From positions 186,001-250,000 of the forward strand of contig NZ_FXBM01000001.1 in NCBI RefSeq assembly GCF_900177245.1: a stretch of 64,000 bases of DNA, read 5' to 3'. The notes under the pieces are model-generated. The model was not told the DNA's origin and searched no databases. It was given only the letters and a program-made list of their open reading frames with translations. Positions within the stretch are counted from its first letter, which is position 1; every line of letters starts with the position of its first letter. This DNA is from Rathayibacter oskolensis (lineage in GTDB: Bacteria; Actinomycetota; Actinomycetes; Actinomycetales; Microbacteriaceae). This document shows positions 8,051-15,676 of this stretch, in pieces. Position numbers and translations under genes: made by a program.

Positions 8051-8937
8051 CTGTCCTCCGCGCCGCGCTCGAGCGGCGCGACGTGGTCGAGGATCCGCCG
8101 CCACTCGCGCACGAGGGCGAGGCGCCCCGTGCCGTCGACGGTCGCGGTCCGCGCGTCGGCGAGGCGGCCGCGGTACCAGCGGCCGTCCTCCGCGCTCGCG
8201 ACCGGGTCGGCGTCGCCGTGCACGATGAGGGCGGAGGCGGTCACCCGGTCGAGCTCGTCGGCCCACGATCCGTCGCGCAGGGCGGCGAGATCGGTCGCGG
8301 CGCCGCCCGGCCCCTGCCGCCATCCCTCGCCGAGCATGCGCTCGAGGCGATTGCGGACCCCGCCGTGCGCCGCGAGCACCGGGTCGCCGGACTCGATGCC
8401 GAGCGAGTCGATCCCCGGCACGTCGGCGGGGAGCGCCGCGCCGATGGCCGCCGCGTCCTCGCCGGGCAGCACCTCGCGGCGCTCCCACGCGTCGGTCGGG
8501 CGGACCAGGACGCCGGCCTGGGGGGGCGCGGGCGTGCCGACGATCGCCAGACGATCGACCAGATCGGGGTGGCGCGCCGCGAGGGAGAGCGCGAAGACGC
8601 CTCCCGAGCCCCAGCCGACCACGCCGACACTGCCGAACCGGGCGCCGTCGACCATGCGCGCGGTGCGCTCGGATCGGCGCAGGTACTCCGCGAGGTCGTC
8701 GGCGCGGTCCTGCACGCTGCCGTGCGCCGCGTCGACGGGGTCGGAGGCGCCGTAGCCCGGGCGGTCGAGGATGAGCAGGTGCAGCCCCCAGGGGCCGGTG
8801 ACGAGCGGATCGGGATCGAAGCCGCCCGCTCCGGGGGTGGGGTGGCAGAAGACCACGAGGCGGTCGGCGATGGGATCGCCCGCCGCCGAGACGCCGATCC
8901 CGCGGCCGGACCGCAGCTCGAAACGGTGGTTCGCCAT
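8047..8937 (-). CDS. alpha/beta hydrolase
   Basis: The 296-residue protein shows the hydrolase fold order: an oxyanion region FCHPTPGAGG, LLILDRPGYGASDP, then a nucleophile-elbow position reading GVVGWGSGGVFAL (G-W-G-S-G-G, the serine being the likely nucleophile). A late HGDADPVAS carries the acid residue. The C-terminal catalytic His is not obvious; the region TVDGTGRLAL lacks the usual GHG motif. It may therefore be a diverged or non-hydrolytic member. The substrate is unknown. Upstream is a divergent MarR-like gene, a common arrangement for a locally regulated enzyme. Confidence 0.8.
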   Translation of the reverse strand: MANHRFELRSGRGIGVSAAGDPIADRLVVFCHPTPGAGGFDPDPLVTGPWGLHLLILDRPGYGASDPVDAAHGSVQDRADDLAEYLRRSERTARMVDGARFGSVGVVGWGSGGVFALSLAARHPDLVDRLAIVGTPAPPQAGVLVRPTDAWERREVLPGEDAAAIGAALPADVPGIDSLGIESGDPVLAAHGGVRNRLERMLGEGWRQGPGGAATDLAALRDGSWADELDRVTASALIVHGDADPVASAEDGRWYRGRLADARTATVDGTGRLALVREWRRILDHVAPLERGAEDR

Positions 8938-9037
8938 GTCGCCTCCCGGGTGCCGCCGTCTGTCGGCGGAGCGCGTCCAGTCAAGCGGAAGCGGGGCGTT
9001 CTGCGCTGGGCCTTGTGCCCCGGCGTATCGTGACGGC

Positions 9038-9478
9038 ATGGCTGATCAACGACCGATCGGATACTGGCTGGCGCTCGTCGACCGCCTCATCGAGGAGCGC
9101 TTCGCGCTGATCCTCGAGGAGCACGGCGTGACCCGGAGGCAGTGGCAGCTGCTCGAGACCCTGCGGCGCGGGCCGTCGCCGGCCGCCGAGCTCGACCGGG
9201 TGCTCGCGCCGTTCCTGCGACCGCCGAGCGAGGAGGAGCCGCAGGGCGAGGGCGCGGTCGTCCACCTCGCCGAACTGGTCGAGAGCGGCTGGGTGGCGGT
9301 CGAGGGAGAGCTCTTCTCGCTCACCGACCGCGGCGCCGTCGCGACCGGGCGACTCGAGGAGGTGGTCGGCGCCGAGCGGACCGCGGTCATGACGGGCCTC
9401 ACCGAGGAGGACTACGAGCGGACGCTCGTGACGCTGCGCCTGATGGCCGCGAACCTCGGCTGGGACGACGCCGCCTGA
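9038..9478 (+). CDS. MarR-like winged-helix protein
   Basis: This 146-residue protein begins MADQRPIGYWLALVDRLIEERF and continues with a helix-turn-helix-like region (VTRRQWQLLETLRRGPSPAAEL...). A wing (GWVAVEGELFSLTDRGAVATGRL) follows, a layout typical of MarR regulators. It is divergently transcribed from the hydrolase/DoxX pair at 101 bp, so it may control that pair. A ligand cannot be inferred. MarR membership is likely but not certain, because the recognition helix is diverged. Confidence 0.75.
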   Translation: MADQRPIGYWLALVDRLIEERFALILEEHGVTRRQWQLLETLRRGPSPAAELDRVLAPFLRPPSEEEPQGEGAVVHLAELVESGWVAVEGELFSLTDRGAVATGRLEEVVGAERTAVMTGLTEEDYERTLVTLRLMAANLGWDDAA

Positions 9479-9601
9479 GGCGGGACGCCGCACCGGCCTC
9501 CTGACACGTGAGGGCCGCCTCCGCTACCCCCTGCCCGGCCCCGCGGGCCCGGAGGAGAGTGGAGGCGTCGGCGGCCTCTCGCCGGCCGAAGGGAGACCAC
9601 C

Positions 9602-9733
9602 ATGGACAAGGACACCCGCCCCACCGGCGACGACGGCGACGAGACCGAGGAGCTCCCCGACGGCTCCGGGACCGACAACTCTCCCGGCGGCGGCGACACC
9701 GACACGGTCTCGGGCGGCGACGCCGACGAGTAG
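9602..9733 (+). CDS. 43-residue acidic peptide
   Basis: A short gene with a strong ribosome site (GAAGGGAG, six bases before the ATG) encodes MDKDTRPTGDDGDETEELPD followed by a Gly/Asp/Thr-rich tail ending GGDADE. It is hydrophilic, acidic and probably disordered. A clear terminator hairpin follows 20 bp after the stop, which supports an expressed transcription unit. Function is unknown. Confidence 0.6.
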   Translation: MDKDTRPTGDDGDETEELPDGSGTDNSPGGGDTDTVSGGDADE

Positions 9734-9754
9734 GCGCCCCGCTGCGGACGCAGC

Positions 9755-9790
9755 GAGGGGCGGGCACCGGCTCGGCCGGTCCCGCCCCTC
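9755..9790. terminator. bidirectional terminator hairpin
   Basis: GAGGGGCGGG pairs with CCCGCCCCTC, extended inside by ACCGG/CCGGT with one bulged base and a CTCGG loop. It sits between two convergent genes and can serve both. Confidence 0.8.
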
Positions 9791-9810
9791 GTGCGTGTCT
9801 CTCCGGTGCG

Positions 9811-10068
9811 TCAGACCACCGGTCCGTCGCTCTCGCTCGTGCGGCGCGTGACCTGCTCGCCGCTGGCGGGGTCGACCGCCGAGCGGGTGGTCGACACGGC
9901 CTGGCGCCGGCGGGTCATCAGGACGAGGCCGAGCACGAGGCCGACGGCCCCTGCGGCCATCAGGATGTAGCCGATCAGCTTCAGATCGACTCCGGCCAGC
10001 TGGACGTCGACGGCGAACGCGAGGACCGCGCCGACGACGAGGAGGAAGATGCCTGCTCCGATGCTCAT
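9811..10068 (-). CDS. DUF6458 family small membrane protein
   Basis: The 85-residue protein has two hydrophobic helices (GAGIFLLVVGAVLAFAVDV and LIGYILMAAGAVGLVLGLVL) joined by a short loop. A positively charged, polar cytoplasmic tail follows. This is the layout of DUF6458 proteins, which are widespread in actinobacteria and of unknown function. A GAAGGAG ribosome site supports the start. It lies alone between two terminator or intergenic regions. Confidence 0.85.
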   Translation of the reverse strand: MSIGAGIFLLVVGAVLAFAVDVQLAGVDLKLIGYILMAAGAVGLVLGLVLMTRRRQAVSTTRSAVDPASGEQVTRRTSESDGPVV

Positions 10069-10204
10069 ACGTGCTCCTTCTGCGTGCGCCGGTGTGCGCA
10101 GCGGTCGCGCGCAACCGCACCGGCGATCGATCGCCCCCACGCTAGACCCGGCGCGACGCGCTCCGGAGGCCCTTCCTGCGCGGGCCCGCAGCGTGTAGGG
10201 CCGC

Positions 10205-10603
10205 TCAGCGGTCCGAGATCCTCAGCATCACGCGGGTGCGGTCCCCTCGTGTGACGATCCCCTCGATGAAGAGGAACACGCGGTACTCGAGCCGGTACTT
10301 GCGCGCGAAGACCTTGCCGAGCCGCTCGACCGTCTCCTCGTCCGAGACGATGCGGGCGGAGCCCTCGACGACCGCCGCTCCCTCCTTCACCCTCCCGCGC
10401 CGGTCGCACGGGACGAGGGTCACCCGGGGGTCGTTGCGCAGGCGCTTCACCTTCCCGCTCTTCCGCGGGGTGGTGACGATCAGCTCCGTGCCGTCGCGCG
10501 AGATCCAGACCGGAGTCGACACCCCGACTCCGGACCTGCGGAACGTGGTGAGCGAGACGAAGGACTCGTCGGCGAGCGCCGAGAGGGCGGGGGAGAGGGT
10601 CAT
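10205..10603 (-). CDS. PPOX-class F420-dependent oxidoreductase
   Basis: This 132-residue split-barrel flavin/deazaflavin protein contains ESFVSLTTFRRSG, STPVWISRDG, TTPRKSGKVKRLRNDPRVTLVPCD and EGSARIVSD. These are conserved blocks of the Rv2061-type PPOX family, whose members bind F420 in actinobacteria. It probably works as a small dimeric reductase on an unknown substrate. The length is normal for the family. No operon partner is evident; it lies close to, and divergent from, the nuclease-fold gene. Confidence 0.88.
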   Translation of the reverse strand: MTLSPALSALADESFVSLTTFRRSGVGVSTPVWISRDGTELIVTTPRKSGKVKRLRNDPRVTLVPCDRRGRVKEGAAVVEGSARIVSDEETVERLGKVFARKYRLEYRVFLFIEGIVTRGDRTRVMLRISDR

Positions 10604-10680
10604 CTCCGAAGAGTAGGTGGGCGCGTGGCCGCCTCCGCAACCCTCACCGCGACCCGTCGGCGCCCGCCTAGGCTGAGAGC

Positions 10681-11514
10681 ATGACCGTCCCGACGCCTCT
10701 GATCGGTCCGACCGGGGCGCCCGACCTGCACGCGATGAGCTACAACATCCGTCGGAGGATGCCCCGGCTCACCTCGCGCTCGGTCGACCAGTGGGAGCGC
10801 CGTGCGCCGCTGGTGCGCCGCCTGCTCGAGACCGAGCGCCCGTCGATCCTCGCCGTGCAGGAGGCGCTGCCCGACCAGGCCGCACTGGTGCACGACGTCC
10901 TCGGCTCGTCCTTCGAGGGCATGGGGTTCGGCCGCGATCCCGACCGGGGAGGCGAGCGGGTGATGCTGTTCGTCGACCGCAGCCGCTTCGCGGTGCGCGA
11001 CTGGTCGCAGATCGCCCTGTCCGACACTCCCGACACCGCTGGCTCGCGCACCTGGGGCAACAGGATCCCGCGCACCGCGGTGATCGCCGAACTCACCGAC
11101 TACGGGACGAACCGCGAGCTGACGGTCGTGTCGACGCACTTCGACCACCTCTCGCGGCGCTCGCGTCTGCGCTCGGCCGAGCTGATCGCGCAGAGGGTGA
11201 CCGCGCTCGGCCGCCCGGCGATCGTGATGGGCGACGCGAACACCGATGCGGGGACAGCCCCCTACCGCGCCCTGCTCGACGGCGCGCAGCTCGCCGACTC
11301 CTGGGTCGTGGCCGGCCGGCACCTCAGCCCGTCGTGGGGCACCTACTCGAACTACCACCCGCCGAAGCCGGGGCGCAGGATCGACTGGCTCGCCGTCTCG
11401 GCCGGAGCCTTCGAGGTCGTCGCGGCCGGCATCAACGCCGTGCGCTACGACGGCGCGGCCCCCTCCGACCACGAGCCGGTGCAGGCGCTGCTGCGCTTCG
11501 CTGCGACGTCGTGA
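10681..11514 (+). CDS. endonuclease/exonuclease/phosphatase family protein
   Basis: The 277-residue protein carries the metal-dependent EEP fold: MSYNIRR (metal-site Asn), AVQEALPDQ (catalytic Glu), VVSTHFDHLS, IVMGDANTD (Asp/Asn pair) and a final SDHEPVQALL (Asp-His). It has no signal peptide or membrane segment, so it is cytoplasmic. Substrates of the family range from DNA to phospholipids and phosphoinositides; none can be chosen here. Its GTGA overlap with the next membrane protein gene suggests coupled expression. Confidence 0.9.
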   Translation: MTVPTPLIGPTGAPDLHAMSYNIRRRMPRLTSRSVDQWERRAPLVRRLLETERPSILAVQEALPDQAALVHDVLGSSFEGMGFGRDPDRGGERVMLFVDRSRFAVRDWSQIALSDTPDTAGSRTWGNRIPRTAVIAELTDYGTNRELTVVSTHFDHLSRRSRLRSAELIAQRVTALGRPAIVMGDANTDAGTAPYRALLDGAQLADSWVVAGRHLSPSWGTYSNYHPPKPGRRIDWLAVSAGAFEVVAAGINAVRYDGAAPSDHEPVQALLRFAATS

Positions 11515-12116
11515 GCGGCGCCGCTCTCGTCGAGACGTTCCTCGAGCCCCCGCGCACCCGCGGCGAGTGGCTCGCCGACGCGGTCCGGCTCGCCGGAGTG
11601 GCCAGCATGGTCGCGGCCGGCATCGGCTGGGGCTTCGTCGACGTGATGGTCTTCGCCCTCTCGGCGATAGGACTCGTGATCCCGCGCTTCCTCGGCATCC
11701 GCCCCGCGCTCGACGCGGCGTTCGGCGGCGCCCTGCTCGTCGCCTCCTGGAGCAGCGTGCTCGACCTGTACCAGGCGTGGGCGTGGTGGGACGTCGTGGT
11801 GCACTTCGTGCTCAACGGGCTGGTGGCGGCCGTCGCCTACGTCGTCGCTGCGCGGGCCGGAGTCGTGCCCGCCGTGGCGGGCGATCGCGGGCCGCTCGCA
11901 CCGGCGGTCGTGCTGTGCGCGTGCTTCGGCACGACCGCGGGCGTCGTCTGGGAGTGGGGGGAGTGGGCGGGTCACCGCTTCGTCGATCCGACGATCTTCG
12001 TCGCCTACGAGGACACGCTCGGCGACCTGGCTGCGGGGGCCGCGGGGTCGATCCTGGCGGGCGCGCTGATGCGCTTCTGGTCGGCGAAGAGCCGCGTCGT
12101 GCGCTCCTCCGACTGA
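11511..12116 (+). CDS. DUF2238-like membrane protein
   Basis: This 201-residue polytopic protein has about five to six helices. The tail WEWGEWAGHRFVDPTIF...YEDTLGDLAAGAAGSILAG resembles the conserved end of the YjdF/DUF2238 group (Glu and Asp within the last helices). A GTG start overlaps the preceding stop by 4 bp. The family assignment rests on that C-terminal motif and is tentative. Function is unknown. Confidence 0.7.
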   Translation: MSGAALVETFLEPPRTRGEWLADAVRLAGVASMVAAGIGWGFVDVMVFALSAIGLVIPRFLGIRPALDAAFGGALLVASWSSVLDLYQAWAWWDVVVHFVLNGLVAAVAYVVAARAGVVPAVAGDRGPLAPAVVLCACFGTTAGVVWEWGEWAGHRFVDPTIFVAYEDTLGDLAAGAAGSILAGALMRFWSAKSRVVRSSD

Positions 12117-12195
12117 CCCGCGTGCGGGTCGGCCGCGGCAAAGATGTGAGCAAAGCGGAGCCGGGCGGGCTTTGGCCTCCCGGGCGGGCCGATAT

Positions 12196-12222
12196 AGGCT
12201 GATACGTAATATGAATCAGCCT
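12196..12222 (+). promoter_or_regulatory. inverted-repeat operator candidate upstream of the dehydrogenase operon
   Basis: A perfect 8-bp inverted repeat, AGGCTGAT / ATCAGCCT, separated by 11 AT-rich bases, ends 15 bp before the GTG start of the dehydrogenase. The position over or just after the promoter fits a repressor site. The GAATCA hexamer inside it recurs in the promoter regions at 16962 and 21961. Confidence 0.55.
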
Positions 12223-12237
12223 GTCGAAGGAGACACC

Positions 12238-13293
12238 GTGCTCACCGATCCGTATCGCGCCGTCCAGTACCGCCGAGACCGCAGCTTCGCCGTGGTCGAC
12301 GAGGTCAGGCGGGCGCCGGAGCCCGGCTCCGTCGAGATCGAGGTCGGCTTCGTCGGTCTCTGCGGCACCGATCTGCACATCTTCCACGGCTCCATGGACG
12401 GCCGGGTCGCCCACGACGCGGTGATCGGTCATGAGATGAGCGGCACGATCGCCGCGATCGGCGACGGAGTCGACGGCTGGTCGGTCGGCGACCGCGTCAC
12501 CGTCATGCCGCTGGACTGGGACGGCACCTGCCAGGCGTGCCTCGCCGGCAATGAGCACATCTGCCAGAACCTCGACTTCATCGGGATCGACTCCCCGGGT
12601 GCGCTCCAGCAGTACTGGAACGTCCCCGCCCGGACTCTCGTCCGGCTGCCGGACGGGCTGAGCCTCGACCACGCCGCCCTCGTCGAGCCGGTCGCTGTGT
12701 CGGTGCACGACGTCCGCCGCTCGGGGCTCGTTCCGGGAGAGCGGGCCGTCGTGATCGGCGGCGGCCCGATCGGCGTGCTGATCGCGACGACCGCCCGCGA
12801 GTTCGGAGCGGAGGTCGTCGTCGTCGAGCTGGACGCCACCCGCCGCGCCGCCGTCGCCGAGCTCGGCTTCGAGGTGCTCGACCCGCGCGCCGTCGACCAG
12901 GTCGCCTGGGTCGACGAGTGGACTCGCGGTGCGGGCGCCGACGTCGTGTTCGAGGTCTCCGGAGCCGCGGCGGCCGTGCTCGGAGCGACGTCGCTCGCGC
13001 GCGTCCGCGGCCGCGTCGTCGTCGTCGCGATCCACACCGAGCCTCGCCCGATCGATCTGCAGCGCGTGTTCTGGCGCGAGCTCACGCTGATCGGGGCCCG
13101 CGTCTACGAGCGGGCCGACTTCGAGACGGCCGTCGAGCTGCTCGCGCGCGGAGTCGTGCCCGCCGACCTGCTGATCACCCGCATCGAGCCGCTCGCCGCG
13201 GTCCAGGACGCGTTCGCCGAGCTCGACGCGGGTCGGGCGATGAAGATCCTGATCGACGTCGGCGGGGCGCCGTCGGCCGAGGGTGCGCGATGA
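12238..13293 (+). CDS. zinc-dependent alcohol (sugar/polyol) dehydrogenase
   Basis: The 351-residue medium-chain dehydrogenase has catalytic zinc ligands Cys42 (GLCGTD) and His65-Glu66 (GHE), and a Rossmann motif VIGGGPIGVL. The structural-zinc loop has only three of the usual four Cys (DGTCQACLAGNEHIC; the first Cys is Asp). The GTG start is chosen because GAAGGAG lies five bases before it; an ATG 27 bases upstream lacks such a site. It probably oxidises a secondary alcohol of a sugar acid or polyol with NAD(P)+. It is the first gene of a four-gene operon with 4-bp overlaps throughout. Confidence 0.88.
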   Translation: MLTDPYRAVQYRRDRSFAVVDEVRRAPEPGSVEIEVGFVGLCGTDLHIFHGSMDGRVAHDAVIGHEMSGTIAAIGDGVDGWSVGDRVTVMPLDWDGTCQACLAGNEHICQNLDFIGIDSPGALQQYWNVPARTLVRLPDGLSLDHAALVEPVAVSVHDVRRSGLVPGERAVVIGGGPIGVLIATTAREFGAEVVVVELDATRRAAVAELGFEVLDPRAVDQVAWVDEWTRGAGADVVFEVSGAAAAVLGATSLARVRGRVVVVAIHTEPRPIDLQRVFWRELTLIGARVYERADFETAVELLARGVVPADLLITRIEPLAAVQDAFAELDAGRAMKILIDVGGAPSAEGAR

Positions 13294-14054
13294 CCGGGCC
13301 GTTCGACCTCACCGGCCGCCTCGCCGTCGTCACCGGGGCGCGGAGGGGGATCGGGCTCGCCATGGCCGAGGCGCTCGCCCGCGCCGGTGCCGACATCGTC
13401 GGCGTCAGCGCGGCGATGCCGGCCGACGGCGGGGAGATCGGCGAGCGGGTGCGGGCCCTGGGCCGCGACTTCCGCGGGATCGGCTGCGACTTCTCCGACC
13501 GCGACGCCACCCTCGAGCTCGGTGCCGCGCTGAACGACCTCGGTCGGCCGATCGACGTCCTCCTCAACAACGCGGGGACCATCGAGCGCGTCCCCGCCGC
13601 CGAGCATCCGCTCGAGCTCTGGGACCGCGTGCTCGAGGTCAACCTCTCCGGTCCCTTCGCGCTCACCCAGGTGCTCGCCCGGCCGATGCTCGAGCGCGGC
13701 CGCGGCTCGATCGTGTTCACCGCCTCGCTGCTGAGCTTCCAGGGCGGCATCACCGTCCCCGGGTATACGGCCTCGAAGTCGGCGGTCGCCGGGCTCGTCA
13801 GGGCGCTCTCGAACGAGTGGGCCGCCAGAGGAGTCAGGGTGAACGCCCTCGCCCCCGGCTACATCGCGACCGACAACACCGCGGCCCTGCGCGACGACGA
13901 GAACCGCTCCCGCTCCATCCTCGAGCGCATCCCCGCGGGTCGCTGGGGAGCGGCGGAGGATCTGGGAGGCGCGGCGGTGTTCCTCGCGAGCGACGCCTCC
14001 GCCTACGTCAGCGGGATCACCCTCCCGGTCGACGGAGGGTGGCTCGGCCGGTGA
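13290..14054 (+). CDS. SDR-family oxidoreductase, KduD-like
   Basis: This classical short-chain dehydrogenase has 254 residues: TGARRGIGLAM cofactor loop, NNAG, catalytic Ser in TASLLS, and YTASK (Tyr and Lys). The ending GITLPVDGGW is typical. The overall pattern, including PFDLTGRLAVVTGA at the start, resembles 2-deoxy-D-gluconate 3-dehydrogenase (KduD) enzymes. It lies between an alcohol dehydrogenase and an aldolase-kinase fusion, so it probably converts a keto-sugar acid to a 2-keto-3-deoxy acid or the reverse. Confidence 0.88.
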   Translation: MTGPFDLTGRLAVVTGARRGIGLAMAEALARAGADIVGVSAAMPADGGEIGERVRALGRDFRGIGCDFSDRDATLELGAALNDLGRPIDVLLNNAGTIERVPAAEHPLELWDRVLEVNLSGPFALTQVLARPMLERGRGSIVFTASLLSFQGGITVPGYTASKSAVAGLVRALSNEWAARGVRVNALAPGYIATDNTAALRDDENRSRSILERIPAGRWGAAEDLGGAAVFLASDASAYVSGITLPVDGGWLGR

Positions 14055-15676
14055 GCGGCCCCGAGGAGTCGATGACGGCCGTCGCCGAGGCGCTGGCCCG
14101 CACGGCGGTGGTGCCGGTCGTGGTGATCGACGACGTCGAGCGCGCCGACGACCTGGGCGACGCGCTCGTCGCGGCGGGGGTCGGCGCGGTCGAGGTGACG
14201 CTGCGCACCTCGGCCGGTCTCGAGTCGCTCCGGATGCTCGCGAGCCGGGGCGATCTCGTCGTGGGCGCGGGCACCGTCCTCACCGTCGAGCAGGTCGACC
14301 AGGTCGCGGAGGCGGGGGCGCGGTTCGTCGTCAGCCCCGGCCTCGACAGCGCAGTGGTCGAGCGCTGCCTCGCCCTGGGCGTCCTCCCACTGCCCGGGAT
14401 CGCCACGGCCACCGAGCTCCAGCGCGCCGTCGGTCTCGGGCTCTCGATCGTGAAGTTCTTCCCCTCCTCCCTCCTCGGCGGCCTCCCCGCCCTCGAGGCG
14501 CTCGCCGGGCCCTTCCCTGACGTGCGCTTCTTCCCGAGCGGAGGCGTGGGTATCGACGAGGCCCGCCGCCTCCTCGCCAGCCCCCTCGTGATGGCGGTCG
14601 GCGCCAGCTGGCTCGCCTCGCGGTCCGACATCGCCGAGGGCGACTCCGCAGCACTCGCGGAGCGTGCGCGGGCGGCGGTGGAGCGGGTCAGGGCCGTTCC
14701 CGCGCGCCCCGTCGCGACGGATCGCGTGCCCGAGGGCCCGGTCGTCACGCTCGGCGAGACACTCGCCCTCCTCCACACCGACGGCTCCCTCGCGCACGCG
14801 CAGAGCGTCGCGGTGGGGATCGGCGGGGCCGAGTCGAACGTCGCCGTCGCCCTGGTGCGCCTCGGGACGCCGGCCGCCTGGATCGGTGTCGTCGGTGCGG
14901 ACAGCGCGGGCGAGCGCGTCGTCCGCGAGCTCCGCGGCGAGGGCGTCGACCTCGTGGTGCGCCGCGATCCGGAGGCGCCGACCGCGCTGATGATCAAGGA
15001 GCGGCCCACTCCCGTGACCGCGCGGGTCACCTACCACCGCCGGCACAGCGCGGGCAGCCGCCTCGGCCGCGGCGACGTGCCCGCCGAGCTGATCCGCGGC
15101 GCCTCCTGCCTGCACGTGACGGGGATCACCCTCGCGCTGTCCGACTCGGCCCGCGACGCGGCGCGCGAGGCCGTCCGCCTGGCCGTCGAGGCCGGGGTGC
15201 CGGTCTCGTTCGACGTCAACCACCGCCCTTCGCTCTGGCTCGGGAGGGACGCCGCGGCGGCGTACCGCGACGTCGCCGCCTCCGCGACGCTGATCTTCGC
15301 GGGCGCGGAGGAGGCGCGCCTGCTGGTGGGCGCCGACGTCGACGACGACCCGCTCGAGCTGGCCCGGTCGCTCGCGGGGCTCGGCCCCCGCCACGCGGTC
15401 GTCAAGCTCGGCGCCGAGGGCTGCGTCGCCGTGGTCGACGGTGTCGACCGGCGCGTGCCGGCGGTGCGCGTGTCCGTGGTCGACACCGTCGGCGCCGGCG
15501 ACGCCTTCGTCGCCGGCTACCTCGCGGAGTTCGTCCGAGGGCTCCCTGTCGACCGCTGCCTCGAGACCGCCGTGACGGTCGGGGCGTTCCAGTGCCTCGC
15601 CCCCGGCGACTGGGAGGGGCTGCCCCGGCGCGCCGATCTCGCTCTGCTGACCGCGACCGAACCGGTGCAGCGGTGA
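14051..15676 (+). CDS. KDPG aldolase / KDG kinase fusion protein
   Basis: This 541-residue protein has two complete enzymes in one chain. Residues about 8-210 form an Eda-type aldolase with Glu48 (AVEVTLR) and the Schiff-base Lys135 (IVKFFPSS). Residues about 230-541 form a PfkB-family kinase with GIGGAESNVAVALVRLG and the catalytic DTVGAGDAF (Asp about 484). The expected activities are ATP-dependent phosphorylation of a 2-keto-3-deoxy sugar acid and cleavage of the product to pyruvate and a triose phosphate. Start: GTG overlapping the previous stop, or ATG at 14072. The two steps are consecutive, so fusion could channel the intermediate. Kinase and aldolase are usually separate genes. Confidence 0.88.
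   Translation: MSGPEESMTAVAEALARTAVVPVVVIDDVERADDLGDALVAAGVGAVEVTLRTSAGLESLRMLASRGDLVVGAGTVLTVEQVDQVAEAGARFVVSPGLDSAVVERCLALGVLPLPGIATATELQRAVGLGLSIVKFFPSSLLGGLPALEALAGPFPDVRFFPSGGVGIDEARRLLASPLVMAVGASWLASRSDIAEGDSAALAERARAAVERVRAVPARPVATDRVPEGPVVTLGETLALLHTDGSLAHAQSVAVGIGGAESNVAVALVRLGTPAAWIGVVGADSAGERVVRELRGEGVDLVVRRDPEAPTALMIKERPTPVTARVTYHRRHSAGSRLGRGDVPAELIRGASCLHVTGITLALSDSARDAAREAVRLAVEAGVPVSFDVNHRPSLWLGRDAAAAYRDVAASATLIFAGAEEARLLVGADVDDDPLELARSLAGLGPRHAVVKLGAEGCVAVVDGVDRRVPAVRVSVVDTVGAGDAFVAGYLAEFVRGLPVDRCLETAVTVGAFQCLAPGDWEGLPRRADLALLTATEPVQR

Noticed and set aside
14003-15394. Reverse-strand frame opposite the aldolase-kinase fusion
   Set aside because: It is an antisense shadow of a gene with intact catalytic motifs in both domains.
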